Shown: positions 31,301 through 46,300 of the stretch, piece after piece
Layout: each line of letters opens with the position of its first letter
Position numbering within the stretch: the first letter of the stretch is position 1
DNA from: Arion vulgaris
Lineage: Eukaryota > Mollusca > Gastropoda > Stylommatophora > Arionidae
Length of the DNA: 64,000 nt
NCBI GenBank assembly: GCA_020796225.1
Contig: CM036767.1
Span: 27,561,253-27,625,252, forward strand
Direction: 5' to 3'
Notes under the pieces: generated by a model
What the model saw: only the letters and a program-made list of their open reading frames with translations
The model's database searches: none
What the model was told of the DNA's origin: nothing
Made by a program: the position numbers and the translations under genes

Positions 31301-34300
31301 AACAAGCAGTTAGAAGACAGAATTGATGCATTTGAGATGTGGATATACAGAAGAATAGGCAGAGTTTCATGGACAGAAAAACAGACAAATAAACAAGTTT
31401 TAGGAAAACTAGGCATGAAGAAACAATTATTAAGAGAAATAAAATTCAGACAAGTAAAGTATTTTTGGGCACATAAAAAGACATGACACTATGATAAAAC
31501 ATTTACTAGAGGGGAAAGTTGAGGGGGAAGAGCAAGAGGAAGACCGAGAGATAAGTGGGAGGAAACTTTAAGAAATGGACAGGTTACAGTCTGGCAGTGT
31601 GCAACACCAAGGCGAAAGACAGAGGATGCTGGAGATTCATTGCAGCCAACCTTCGATGTGGAGACGGCACCTGATGATGATGAAAGTTAACATGTGTATC
31701 TCAACTGATTTTAGGTTTCCCCAAATGGAAGAGATAGAGAATTGTAAACATACGAGAAGGTCAAGGATGTCGAAATACTTGCAAGCAGACAACTATTGCA
31801 ATATATACTCTGTTGTAGACCTTAGCTCCCAAACATCTTGATGTTTTTAAGGCTTTTGCTCATTTTGATGACCTCATCTCAATACTAGCAACAATATAAA
31901 AGTTCCTTGATTTTTTAAAAAATGGCATCTTATATATGGTTGGAAAGAATTTGTATGGGCTATCAAGCTATATGTCTTAAATCAGTGTTATGTGATAAAT
32001 GCAACCTACTTCGTTATTACTAATAAATGCCCGTCTGCCCAGCGTGTTCGTAGGCGCTTGACTATGGGTGACTATCCCTCTGTGTGTGCGGGTTCAATTC
32101 GCTGTGGATGGCAGAAAAAGCCACAGATTCCCCAGATTTACGGTGTTCGTGGCACCGAACCGAAGGGTTACCATGTCCATGGCACCGCGCCGAAGAGCTG
32201 AAAAGCTCAAGTGCTTCTGGATCGGGAAAAAAAAAAAATTACTAATAAATAGAATGTTTCACCAATGGCAAGAAATGTATGCAGTTACAAAGAAAAAAAA
32301 ATGATATCATATATAATGAAAAATTTTAATAGTATTTTAGTATCTTCATTGTTACACATGTCCAAAAATTGAGTAGTTTGGACAACATATAATACTGTAG
32401 TCAGGAGGTTTGTAACTCCTAAATATTTCCACGATTTTAAGGGAAAAGATTAATGAATAATGCCCTCAAAAGAAAATAATGCATAACTGGTCTAGTAAGC
32501 AGTCTATAAGAACTAACACTTATAGTATGACACATGCATTTTCAAGGAATACACAGTTTCAGAACATAGCATTTTATTGAGAGAAAAAAATATGAGTACT
32601 CATTGATATTTTATATGGAAAAAAAAAGTAGGAAAACATTGTCTTGCACCTTGTAAGCAGACTCGGAGTGACTCAGGCACAAAATGTTTATCTAACAGGC
32701 AATTTATCTCCTGAATGAAAAATAAATTATTTTTACAAGTTAGACAAATAACTTTAGATTTAATTACAACTTTACTTATTTGATAAAACATTGAAAAATC
32801 TGAGAGAATTAAAATTCCTTTTTTTAGTATCAAGCAAGGGAATTTGAAGGTCTTTGTTAAAGTCAGCTTGCTCTTTAACTCTTTAATTAACTCTATAGTA
32901 AAATCTAATTGACCATATTTCTTTTGTCTTATCTGTTCCGGAATATCCTGGTGTTTTTTGGTGATATTCTTATAAAAACATGTACAAGAATTGACCCTAG
33001 CAATGCTCATCAAAAAGTAATAAAAGAGAGCTTTCTAATATATTGTTTTTGCTTTACGCAGAACTTTATACTTTCCATTCATTTGATCTGACCTATCCAC
33101 TTTTCTCATGTAATTAGTATATCTTTAACAACCATGGACTGCTGCTTGTGAATCTTTTGGAACTGACCTTCCACCTAATGCAGATGTGATGAGAGGTCGA
33201 TGAAAAATGAAGGAGCCTTCTGACATATCCAAATAAAGCAGTCATCATTTTTGTGTGTGCATGTAATGCAGAGAGATTGGTTCACATTGTGATAATATGA
33301 AAAATTGCTGAGAATAGATAAATGATGAGAAAGAGAAGATACTGAACATCTTGATAGCATGACACAGAAGAACATCAACAACAGAGATGATCGCTAATGC
33401 AGGGGACAAAGATTTGTGAAGATCCATGATCGCAAACACCAGCTGGCACAGCACCTGATAATGATGAATTAGTAATAAATAATATTTAATCTGATGATCT
33501 AACTCAGGTTATGACTTTATTTGGAAATGACAAGACCCATTGAACAGTTCTTTTATCAATATACAGAATCTTTGTGAGAGTCTCTATAGCAGTGGCTAAT
33601 GCACCTGTTTTATAGATGTGCACCCTGAGGATCAAATTCTCCAGTTGTAGTGAGATCTTTTCCTACTGTAATGACTATGAGGTCGACCCAGCCTCATTTG
33701 GGTACCAGAAAAACACTGGAAAGTATAGGCAAAGTGAGTGATATTTACCACATCACCCATTTTGTGCCGCTTTTCAAAGAATAATACAAGCGTATTCTTC
33801 AATATGCTTCATGGTGTGAAAATTTTACAGTATTTGTGTTTTTAAATTCTGGATATTTAAGTGCATGAAAATTCAGAGAACAACAAAATGGTTTAGTTTT
33901 TAACTATTAAACTGACATCACATTGTTGCCACACATAAGACAATGCAAAGTGCACTCAGTCTTCTTCTTCAAACACTTTCAGACCTCAGCCTGTGTATTT
34001 TCTATGAAAGCAGTGGTCATTTTAAGGTTGTTAGCACCTTCATAGAGCTTGTCACAATATGGTACTGGGTAGGGCCATACACATTTTTTTTTAGTCCCCA
34101 TACTTTAGACATCCCTGTAACAAATGTTCAACCATTATCAGAAGTTCCTATCTTTTGCTTGTTAACATCTGTTATGACCTTCTCAATCTGAAGATTATCT
34201 TCTTCTTTGCGTTCGGTTTCGTATGCTCGTCTAAACCTTGAGATGTGTTGCCTCTATGAAGCTGCATGGCAGTTGGAGTTCCTTGTGAATTCCCCATATC

Positions 34301-37300
34301 TTGCTCTGTAAGCTTCGTTCGTGAGGCTATGTTTCATTTTGTTGGTGTATGTATAACAAACATGACTGCAGGATGTGCTCTGGAGTCTATGTTTCTGTAT
34401 GACATGCACACTATGCAGGCTGAGCCAGCTTTATTCTGCAGTGGCCTGTTCTTAGGCAAAAGATTGTTGTGTGCTGTTTTCTGTTTAGTCTGCCGATGGG
34501 ATCTTGTGGATGTTTGCTGTGGGTTTGTTGCCTCCACAACTCTTTGTATTTTCACTTGAAATGTGTCTTGATGCACCAAAGATACACCAGGATTGTCAAT
34601 GCGATTCCTTCTGACCTCCCAACTATTGCTAACAGAATTGAAACTTGGAGGGTTCGATCATATCTAAGAATCAATGCAAACAAGGAACATCCTCTCCATG
34701 AAGAACTCATTAACCCCTTGTTTACCTGAGGTTATAGGTCGAACAGCACAGCACATCCCAAGCATTTTTCTGCATTTCTACCAACTTATTTGAAAATGTA
34801 ATAACTCTGTTATTTTTGGAATATTTGTTTGAAATATCGTATTTTGAAATAAAATGTGTATGTTTTGATAATAAAAATTTGTGTTTGTACTGCTCTATGT
34901 ACTAGTAGTACTTGATATTTGCTCAGTACTAGTACTTGCGACAGGGTCAGTTCTAGAAATCTTGCTTGGGACGTAAATCACATTCTCGTCAGTATCACTA
35001 TTTTCGTCATCAGTGTCTCTCACCTGTACAGAATTTTCAGAATCTGAGTGAACAGATTCACTTAATGAGAATATATCATCATCTCCGCTATCTTCATCGT
35101 TAAATATGTCGTCAGCACCATATGACAACAACGCCAAAGCTTTTTCTGTTGGTGTAATCGTTCTGGAAGATTTTCTACATGCCATTTTGCTTGAACTACT
35201 TTTGATAAAGAGAAACACTCTTTCAAAGTTATAAATAACCTTTGTGCGGCGCGAAAAACTGACCAATGACAATGTTTTATATAAGGGAAGATATCCCCAA
35301 TGCTATAGATAGTCTATTGTTGCAGTAGTTTCCCGTTTACTACACATATTTTGCCGATGAGTTTACTACGTGACCCTCACGTAGTGGGATATGGCCGACG
35401 CCCATTTACTACGTTACCCTCACGTAGTGGTAAACAAGGGGTTAAGGAGAAAGGGCGTAGACTCAAGAGAGGCAGATCATGGCTGAGTCAGGCGGAAGAT
35501 ACGCTTAGGAAAATATGTGATCCTTCCAGAATTGAAACAGGAGTGGAATGAATTGCTGTGCCACCTCAATTTCCAACTGCTTTCACTGTTATTACATCTA
35601 TTAAGAAAAACTGCAAACTAAATAATCTATCACTGCTAAATGTGGAGGTTGAGGCCCTCTTGAATGACATCATCAATGATACAGATGTGGTTATTTACAC
35701 TGATGGTTCAGTCATTCGCCAACAACGCTGTGCGTGGACGTTTTCAGCACGCTCAGGAGGAAAAATAATAAGAGAGGCCAGTGGGGCCTACGCTACAACC
35801 ACAAGTAGCTTGACAATGGAGGTTCGGGCGGTTACGGAGGCGGTGAACTGGTTGGCATCTCACAATTACTCTTGTGTTTTCATACTCAGTGACTCCATGA
35901 GCATGATTCGTAAAGTCGAATCAGGTATGGTGAGACGCAACTGGGTGGAGGTACTGGTACAGACAATGATCAGAGAAATCACCTTCATTTTTGTCCCTGG
36001 GCACGCAGGAGTTAGTGGTAATGAACGAGCAGATAGATTGGCTGGCTTGGCTACAATATCAGGGAGCTGCCATGGATCGAAGTGACATTCTTCACGCATT
36101 GAGACTTTCCGAACAGAGGTGTTTCAGGGCTGTGAATCCCACTCGCTGACCAGATTGAAAGAGATGGGTGTCAATATTGGTGCAGCCGAAAAGAACGACA
36201 TACTAAATATGCAAAGAGATTGATTAATCAACATTGAACTGGCGTGTTGGGTCAATGGACGCTGCTGGATTTGCTGAGGTGGAGATCGGAGTACCTATGG
36301 ACATGTCCGGAGTGCTATGATGATGTGTCTTGATTTCTGGTAGTGACACTGGGTTTTTGTGTTGTGTAAGTTTTGTTTTCTCCTTAGCCAGCCTATCTGC
36401 TCTCTCATTTCCTGTTATGCCGTTGTGGGCTGGTATCCACTGGAGAATAATTTGATTGTGTTCTGAGAGCTTGTTTAGCTGTAGTGTCAGCTCTCTATCC
36501 ATATTATCTTGGGGTTGCCGTTGTGTGGCTTGCAGGACTGACATGCAATCACAAAGTGAAGATTATCAATTCTCCTCTTTTAAGTTGGTCTTATGCATTG
36601 TTTCTGTTGGCCTTTATGTTTCTTGCTTACATACAGTAAGTATCATGACATAAGCTCTTGAAAACTTCCTGGACTTCTGTATAAGTTCACTCTGAATTGA
36701 CAGATTATAAATTGTCACATCCTGGATGTGGTATTTCAGAGTTCGAAAAACCTACAGGCAAAGCACCAATGTCAGCGAACAGGATGATAAAGTATTCAAA
36801 CAAATAAGTATTACATGTTTGCATTTTGTGTCTTCCAGGAGTCTCGGATACCAATGTAGTACTAGTTATTGTTTGAATTTTTATCATTTTGTGGATGGGT
36901 AAAGATGATATATCAAAGATGGTAAAAGAAGAGACCATTCATAAATGATAATAATGACATGACATATCGTCATTGCAGATTTGAAGATGGGGAATATGTT
37001 TATGACACAGACACAACATTAAAATGATATTTTATTTGTGATTTATGCAACATTTTACAGATTAGCCTGTGAAAGTTAATCAAGCATATTTTTCTATTTT
37101 CAGGGTAAATTTTTGTCCTTCCATTCTTGTGCTAAAAATTTCAATGCAGACAACTTTGATTATGAAGCTCTGAAGGCATCAGATTTTGTGTATATGAGGT
37201 GGAAGGTATGTTTTGTAATTGTGAGCATGCATTACAAATGTGTTGTTGTTATTCTTCTGGAATCAGTAACCCATGCTCAGAAGTCTAACAAATGGATGAG

Positions 37301-40300
37301 TCTATTGTCTATTCCCAGGTGGAAGATGTAGTTGGCGTCCACTCTTGCCGTTAAGCGTAGGGATGGGAGCTTTAATTTACGTTATCACCATAAATCCAGT
37401 TGGTGATGATCAGCAGTGGCAGCCTCATTCATTGTAAGATATCTGAGCATAGTTATTAACATGAAGAAATCAGAAGACTAGATGTGAAACCAGTCATGCA
37501 ATTCATAAAAGACCAACAGATTAAAAGGTTTGGACACCTGACAAGAATGCTCTGGTATCGACTAACACATAGAACCACACTGAAAAAAGTATAATGAGTA
37601 CAGAGCAAGAAGAAGACCACGCAAAAGATGAAGCGACAGCATCAAGAACAGCCTTAAGAAAATGAATAACAGCTTACAAAGTGCCTTATAGTCAGGCGGA
37701 ATGTATTTTTGGGAAAATATTTGAACCAGGAGATGAATGAATTGCTGTGCCACCTCATTTTCAGACTGCTGTCACAGTTATCATTGAGATTGAATCTTGT
37801 GTTATGTAATCATGACATCATTGGGAACCTAATCTAGTGTTTTGTAATCCATTAAGAAAAAAATGAACAAAATAATACATTACTAATTAACACCAAGGTT
37901 GAGGCTCTCTTGAATGACAACATGAATGACAGATGTTATTTACACAGATGGTTCAGTCATTCTCCAACAACTCTACGCATGGGCTTTTTCAGCACACACA
38001 GAAGGGAAAATAATAAGAGACAAGTGGGGCCTACGTGAGAACCACAACTAGTTTGATAATGGATGTACAGGTGGTTGCAGAAGTGGGGACTTAGTTGGCA
38101 TCTCATAACTACTCTTATGTTTTCATGCTCAGTGACTCCGTGATTATGATTCGTAAAGTCGAAACAGAAATGGGATGAGACAAAACTTAGTGGAGGTACT
38201 GGAACGGTGTCAAAGAAACCACCTTCATTTTTGTCCCTGGGCACGCAGGAGTGAGGGGTAATGAACGAGCTGATAGATTGGCTGGCATGGCTACGATAAC
38301 AGAGAGAGCTGCAATAGACAGAAATTATATTCTTAGCACATTGAGAGAATTATTCCAAACAGAGGAATTTCAGGGTTGTGAATCCAAGTAGCTGATCAGA
38401 TTGAGAGAGATGGGTGTCGATATTGGTACAGCCCGAAAAGAATGACATACCAAATATGAAATACGAGGGAAGTCAATAAGTAAGTCATAAATGGCTGTAG
38501 AAAAATAACTAAACATGATAACAACTTGAAACCAGTTTATTTTTATACATACATTGTTCCTTTATTTCTCAACATAATTTCCACCAACATTGATACACTT
38601 ATCCCATCGTTTATCAATCCTCCCAAACCGGCTGCATAGAACTGCGGCTCTGTTTTCTAAACCACGTTTTCACTTCACATTCAACTTCGTGGTCATTCGC
38701 GAAATGTCTCCCACCAAGGTGGGTTTTCAGTGGATCAAAAAAGTGGAAATCACTAGGGGCTAAGTCGGGGCTGTAAGGTGAATGTTCCAGAACTAACCAC
38801 CTTAGTTGGTTAATCTTCTTCTTAGTTAATCGAGCCATATGTGGTCTGGCATTGTCATGAAGAAGCAACACTCCTCTAGTCAGCAGTCCTGGACGTTTTT
38901 TCGAATTGCATCATGAAGCATTGATAGAACTTCACAGTATGATTCAGAATTCACATTGTCACCTTTCTTCTTGAAATTGGTTAACACTTTCGCTGCCACC
39001 GACGACAAAAGTTGGTGAAGTACAAACTCCTTTTGCTGCCGCCGCGACTTTTGTCGGTGGACATGTGCCGTCGCGATGTCTTGTTTAAACGGGAGTGTAT
39101 CGCTTGAAAACGGGGTCACGTGACGTACTACTTCCATAATGTTTCGACGAGCTCTCCAAAATGGCGGATCTAACACACACGCGTAAACGCGGATAAGTCC
39201 GATTTTTCGCGATTTTAGTAAGTAAGCAACAATTTTCAAAATGGATGACGTAGCTGATGAATAGTGATGTCCAAAATGACTCTTTTTCTGACTTTTTAGC
39301 CAGTGATAGTGTCAAAACAAACTCTGAATGTGATATGAATTTGAACTGTGATTCACGTGACGATGTTTATAGATCGATAACAGATATTGTCACGGTTACG
39401 GGAGTAGATGACGGACACCTATCTTGAAAATGACGGCATATCATACTGTGGATAGGTATGAGGATATCAGTTACTACAATAGCTTGTGGATTATAAAGAA
39501 TATATTCCACATATAGACAGGTTAGTAGCTCATTAATATATGAACACTATTCCATAGTTTAAAAGTCCTAAGTTTATTAGTTTATTTTTTACGATTTTTG
39601 AAATTGTCACTCTGAAAACTGATCATACTGAAAAATAACGTGGCACTGGGCCAGACTTTGTTGAAAAATGCGTGGCAGCGAAAGTGTTAAAAGCACTCCT
39701 TGACAATCCCAGAACACCGTCAGCATAACCTTCCATGCTGATGGCGTAACCTTGAATTTTTGGACACAAGGCGAGGAAGGATGTTTCCACTGCATTGAAG
39801 CATGCTTTGATTCTGGCTGGTAGGGATTCATCCCCAGTGGCAATCCTGTTCAGCATGTCTTCTCCTTCATCTTTGTATCAACAGAGATGATGCAAGGATA
39901 GGCCAAATCGGTTCATTTTGTGTTCCTCCTTCAATTGTCAGGGTACCCACCTTGAGCACACTTTCTTAAATTTCAATCGATCATGCATTATGCTGTATGC
40001 TGAACTGTGAACACCCTATTGCTACTCGCCTGTCACCTCTAATCTTCTCCACCCGCTGCACGGATGCTTTTGCTGGATGAATCTCAACAGGACGACCAGA
40101 TCGGATTTCATCAACAATTTTAGAGCGTCCTTGAGAAAATGTTTCTACCCAGCTATGCACCGCTTTACAGGACAAACATTTGTCAGCATAAACAGGAAGC
40201 ATTTCCTTATGAATGTAGTTTGCAGACAGTCATTTTGTCCACAAAAAACACACAACAGCACGTTGCTCTTTGGTTGAACCCTCCATAAGTGCAGTCGCAA

Positions 40301-43300
40301 TTTTGTTTATGCGCATGAGACACATAGCGCCACCTGGCGAACGGGAATATGAAGTTCGATGCTGCTACCTAATGACAGCTTTAGAAAACACCAACTACAT
40401 TTACCTACCATCCCACAGAACTTTGTGACTTACTTATTGACTCGCCCTCGTAGATTGATTAATCAGCATTGAACAGTAATATTGGGCTGCTGGATTTTTT
40501 TAGACAGGGATCGGAGCACCTTCAGGAATCTCCGGAGTGCTATGATGATAGTCCTAATATGACTGATAATATCATTGGAGATTTAATCGTGTGTTATGTA
40601 ATCATGACATCATTGGGGACCTAATCTTGTGTTATGTAATCATGATATCATTGAGACTGAATCTTGTGTTATGTAATCATGACATCATTTGGGGACTTAT
40701 TCTTGTGTTATGTAATCATTACATCATTTGGGGACTTATTCTTGTGTTATGTAGTCATGACATTGGGGGCTGAATCTTGTGTTATGTAATCATGACATCA
40801 TTGCGAACTTATTCTTGTGTTATGTAATCATGACATCATTGGGGACCTAATCTTGTGTTATGTAATAACATCATTGAGACTGAATCTTGTGTTATGTAAT
40901 CATGACATCATTTGGGGACTTATTCTTGTGTTATGTAATCATGACATCATTTGGGGACTTATTCTTGTGTTATGTAATCATTACATCATTGTGAACTTAT
41001 TCTTGTTTTTTGTAATCGTTACATCATTTGGGGACTTATTCTTGTGTTATGTAGTCGTGACATCATTGGGGACTGAATCTTGTGTTATGTAGTCATGACA
41101 TCATTGATTTCAAATGATTATACTGTGTATGCAACGATTTATTTAATGAATGTTCTACACAAATTGCTTATTTTACAGGAGCACTTCCTTGTTCCTGATC
41201 ACACAATTAAAGACATCAGTGGTGCATCCTTTGCTGGGTTTTACTACATCTGTTTTCAAAAGTCCACTGCTACAATAGAAGGATATTACTATCACAGAAG
41301 CTCAGAGTGGTTTGTAATTTTGTTCAGCGCATTTTCTATATATATTTTGTTGTTCTAATTGAACTATTGTGGTGATTTTCTTTTATTATTTAGTATACAC
41401 TACAGGTAGGGTTTCAATTAAACTTGTGCCACCGATACAAAGTGGAAATGCAAAGTCCTTTCCCTGCTATCGTCAACTTTTGTCGTCCGACATGTGTTGT
41501 CGACAGTGTCTTTTTAAAAGGAGTATCGGTAGCGAAACGAGGGTCCGTGACTCACTTCTTCCATATTGTTCTGGAGATCTCTCCAAAATGGTGGATCTAG
41601 CATAAGTGCGGTAAACATATCGTAAATAGATTTTGAATGATTTTTCTGGGAGATTTTCATAAATAAACAAAAAGATTTTCAAAATGGGCGACGTAGCTGA
41701 TGAATAGTGATGTCCAAAATGACTCTGATTCAGACTTTTTAGCCAGTGATAGTGATAAAACAGACTCTGAATGTGATAAGAATTTGAACTTTGATTCATG
41801 TGACGATGTTTATAAATCGATAGCAGATATTCCCAGGGGTACAGGAGTAGGTGTACACCCACCTCGAAAACGAGGGCATGTCACACTGTGGATAGGTATG
41901 GGGCCCGACACCAATATTAGTTACAGCACTTGCTTGTGGATTATGAAGAATATATACTCTACATATAGACAGGTTAGTAACTCATTAATATATGAACACT
42001 CTTCCATAGTTTAAAAGTCCTAAGTTTATTACTTTATTTTTAATGATTTTTGAAATTGTCACCCTGAAAACGAATCATGCTAAAAAAAATAGTGTGGCAG
42101 TGAGCCAGACTTTGTTGAAAAATGGGTGGCAGCAAAAGTGTTAAATGATATTTTAATGGCCTGCTAGATGACTGAATTTGTAGAAGGCAGATTTTATTTG
42201 GTGCAGTGCCATTTAACAATATTTACTTTTAGTTTCAAAGTTAATATGATGGCAAAATTAACTGTTGTAACTTAAAGTGAATTGTCTCTGTTGCATGGAG
42301 GTATGGTGCTCACCTCTCCCGCCAGAAGTACTCAGTGTATCCAGCATAGAGTGATTTGGGCTATTTTCTAGTGATCGTTGATCTTGTTTTAGGTGAGATT
42401 GAGTTCTTAGGCCTATCAGAGACGAATAATAAAGTGTAGGTACTGTGATGAAGTTAAGAATGTTAACCCTCTTATTCCTGGAGCGACCGAATGCGCCCGT
42501 TATTGGTATAAACCCATAGCGGCCGTTACCGTCTATATACCTTTTTAAATCGTTTTTCTATATCTTTCCTTGCGAATAGACATGCTAAATTTAGCCCTGA
42601 TGTCATTGCCGATAATGGCTACCGTCATTTGAGAAGTCCGCGTGCTTCTAGTGTTATTGGTTTCGTATCTGTGAATTTTTGAAAAAGTCCTTATATTCTC
42701 TAGAAAACTTGTGTTTTACGATTCAGTTGATGGAAAATTTGCCGGCGAGATCGTGGATAAATCACATTGATGTAAAATTAATTCAAGATTTGTGTGCGAA
42801 AATATACTACGCTAGTTCTAGTGTTTACGACAGTTTGCGTAACGATGAATTACGATTGTCGATGGATGCGAACACCGCGCTTCCTCCATCCACCCAGGTC
42901 GTTAAGTTGAGAGAGAATAGTTGCAACAGCTGAGCACTATCAATATCGAACAATTTATTGAAGAAACAGGTTCTGCAAATGACATATTCTCTATTTGTGA
43001 TTACCGTCATTACTCTCATTACGTCGTTCAGCGTGATTTTTGCGTGAGGTATTTTTTTAGAACTGGACAGAGCTAACCAGTGCATTTTCTCTATGAAAAT
43101 TTAAAAAATATCCAGATCCTTCATGGGCGCTTTTCATTACATCAATATCTTTCTTTATGTAAACTATATGTGTCGAACTCACCAGTTACCTTACTACAGA
43201 ATGTTTTGGTTTACCGATAAACTGTTGAATGTGCCTGCTTTGTCAAATATAGTGTCAAGAAATAGATTTGAAAGTATCAGCAAATATTTGTACCTCAATG

Positions 43301-46300
43301 TCAATTCTAAATTCGTTCCATGAGGACAATATGGACATGTGCAAGGTTGAACCTCTGTCTTGATTGTATTAGGGCCCTCATGCCCATATAAACATGCAGG
43401 CTAGGCAACTGCAGGACTGATAACCTCTCAGATACTGCAGGACTGATAAACTCCATTCATGCCAACCATCAACCGACTCGACTCTACTGTTTGGCAGAAT
43501 GCAGAGCCGCAGTTAGTGTTTCTAAATAAAGATGAGGACTGCCCCACACGTAAAATCAACCTCTGTAAAGGAGATTGCTTTTCAACCTTTCAATTTACAT
43601 TTAGCCTCAATAAAACTTACATTTTTGAGTAAAACATACTTTCAATATTGCCATTCATTTTTATTTCTTCACTTGTATAATTTTTTACATCCAACTTGCA
43701 TGGCATTGACAACATACATGTTTACAAACTAGTACCTCATCCATTTAACTGTAAATTGGACTTTAAATCTCAAATATTGATTAGAAATTGTATGTTATGA
43801 ATTTTATTTCACAAGCACTTCTCCTTCTTGCTGGGTTATTTCCCTTGCCCTGGGAATTCGGTAGGAACTTTTTCTGAAGGGCTAGGAATAAGAGGGTTAA
43901 CACTTTACTGCCAAATTCGACGGTCGTCAAATTTCCGCTATAAGTTTTAGAGACCAACTTGACGATCGTCAATTTCGAACATGTTCAATTCAAACAGACG
44001 GCAGTATCGATAACTTTAGCGCTGACGTTTCATCCGGCATTTTATTATTCCAAAATGGCTGCCGCTGATATCGAAAGTTAGACCCATTTGAAGCAATGTT
44101 ATCGGAAAATTCGTTATTTTTGTTACAAGTACACTTCCCAAAATTTTTATCATGTCTGATGACATAAACTAGACTTATAACAAAGATTATTCTGACTGCC
44201 AGCGAATATTGTGACGAAAGTGATACTGTAAGGTTAAGCAGAGATGTGCGACAATGTGTCGGTGATAATACCGCACGTGACCGACAGCTTGTGACAAACA
44301 TGTTGGATTATACGATAGGGTTGATGTTGATACATATGAAGTAAGAAGTTGGCGTGGTACAAGAGACCAGAACAGAACTGCACATGTCAATAATCTTTGG
44401 AGATGGAGTAATAGTTCTCAAAACGAACTATTTGAGCTCGACATTATTCTTCTATACGAATAACAACGACATGTGTGACCGACGTGTCACGTTAGACGCA
44501 ACTGTAACTGAACTGGGTATATGATCTATATCATATGCCCATTGATTTCTTTCAAGCTTATTTTTCCTGATACTGCCATAAACCTCATCACTGATGAAGT
44601 GAATAGATACTGTGAAAATCACATATATCAGTACACATGAAGTGTCATGTACAAAAATCTTACTTGTGATCATACTGGTGCATTTGAAATTTATGGATTC
44701 ATAGTGTGCCTTCAGATTGGTATGGAAATGTGTTGTAAACCAGCAGTCTCAGACTACTGGTGTAATAATTAAGATTGTGTTAGGTATCATCTATGGTTGT
44801 TTCATCTACGTTTGTGAAAGATCTTTATGGATACAAAAACAAAGGATATATACTCTACTGTAACAGTTTTGCATTCAAGCCCAGCTCTATTTCAAGAGCT
44901 GAAAGAAATGCTGATAGGTGCATGTGGAACAGTACCTGAAAACAGGAATAATTTTCCTGAAGAAAATGCAACTCAAATTAACACAGCAGATCAACCTGTG
45001 TTTTGTGCGACAGAAGATAGATTCATGCTGGCAGTTACCTGGCATGACACCTCATATCTACTGTTCACTCCAATGGTGTTATGGACAAGACAGTCTGAAA
45101 ATTCATAATAACCAAGAAGCCAGTACTTGAAGAAAATTACAACCAAGTATGGGGGTGTGTCGACCACTTCGACCAACCCACACAGATCCTCTATAAGTGG
45201 TACCTGCTATTATATCATTTCATAGTTGAAACTGCTCAGTTCAATTGACACATAAGCTACACCACTGCAAGCTCCACAGCAACTATCACAGCAAAGAAGT
45301 TTAGGCAGGATGTCAGTATTGCTTTTCTTGAACCTGCTATTCTTCAATGAAATGTGACGCCTTCATGTCCACAATAATCATGATTTAGTGAGTGTCATTT
45401 CATTGCAAATATGTAAACCCAAGGTAGAACTTCCAATTCTGACAGGGTGAAACTTGTCTTAACTTTCCACTCTCATAGTTCCCTTGTGAAGAAAGTCTTA
45501 TTCCGTCATCTCTCCATTCTTCAGTCTGATCCTGAGACACGTTCAATCTTCCAACACTATCCTTTGGTGGCGTACAGACGGGACATAAGCCTTAAGGATA
45601 TGTTGGTTCACAGTCGCCTCAAGCCTAATATCCAGAGTCATTTTGGCACCATCCAGTGTGACCGTCGGCGCTGCAACACTTGTGCTTATGTAATACAGAC
45701 CCACACGGTGTCTTTTCCAAAAGCCACGTTCGTTGTTGAAGACAGTTTCACGTGCGAGTTCCGTAATATTATTTATGCCATTATCTGCAAGCGGTGCAAC
45801 AAGGCCTATATTGGGAAACCGGCAGAACTCAGTGACCGATTCGCCCAACACTGCGCGATATACGCCAATGCTCTGTGACCCCTGTAGCTATCCATTTCAA
45901 TGATACTGGCCATTCAGGAGGTTGCGATGTCCAGGTCACAGCCATCCGATCATGTTCCTCTGATGATCGGAGTCGATTTGCTCTGGAGAATTGGTTGATT
46001 TCTTTGTATGGTACCTTGCGACCACGCGGGCTCAACGTATTACATTCTTATGCTTCTTAGTACTTTCTCTTCCCATGCTTTGTAATCTATATGGGTATAT
46101 GTTGCATGTATTCAAGTTATATATTTACTAGATGTTTCATTGTTTCTTTTCCGTTCTATTTCTAGTTTTTATGTGTGTTTTTGTGTTACATTTATTTCGT
46201 TATTCGTTTTATTCCAGATTTTCCTTGGATCGTTTGTATTTGGTGTCCATTTGTGTTTCATTTTAATTTGTCACTCCTGTTTGTTCATTTGCTTGATAAA

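Larger units (their letters stand above)
34565..36325 (+). pseudogene. LINE (R1/I group) with RNase H, copy 2, split by a piggyBac element
   Basis: Matches 26690-27710 from the [15 protein letters not shown] region onward (34607), resumes at 35446 after a TTAA insertion, and carries RNase [13 protein letters not shown] (35690), [35 protein letters not shown] (35993-36050). The tail ends near 36325. Roughly 95 percent identical to copy 1, so the two are recent relatives. It lies in GID4 intron 2. Confidence 0.87.
38464..40450 (-). mobile_element. mariner transposon with nested piggyBac element
   Basis: Inverted ends begin CGAGGG.(A/G)AGTCAATAAGTAAGTCA, flanked by TA (38462-38463 and 40451-40452). 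Without the nested 702-bp piggyBac element it is about 1.28 kb, the normal mariner length. It lies inside LINE copy 3 in GID4 intron 3. Confidence 0.9.
37688..40565 (+). pseudogene. LINE (R1/I group) copy 3, degenerate, split by a mariner
   Basis: Matches copy 1 from the SQAEDTL region (26870 onward): GTCAGGCGGAA at 37692, RNase H remnant [19 protein letters not shown] at 38236-38290, tail at 40453-40565. It is interrupted at 38462 by a mariner element and carries about 75 bases of the 38-bp satellite near 37780-37855. It is more diverged than copies 1 and 2, so an older insertion. Confidence 0.82.

Noticed and set aside
40591..41092. Frames with repeated LCNHDII peptides
   Set aside because: Translation of the 38-bp satellite, not a gene.
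41310..41316. Donor GTAATT at 41314 for GID4 exon 4
   Set aside because: It would end the exon after a Phe codon and put exon 5 out of frame; the GTTTGT donor at 41310 restores the family ending.
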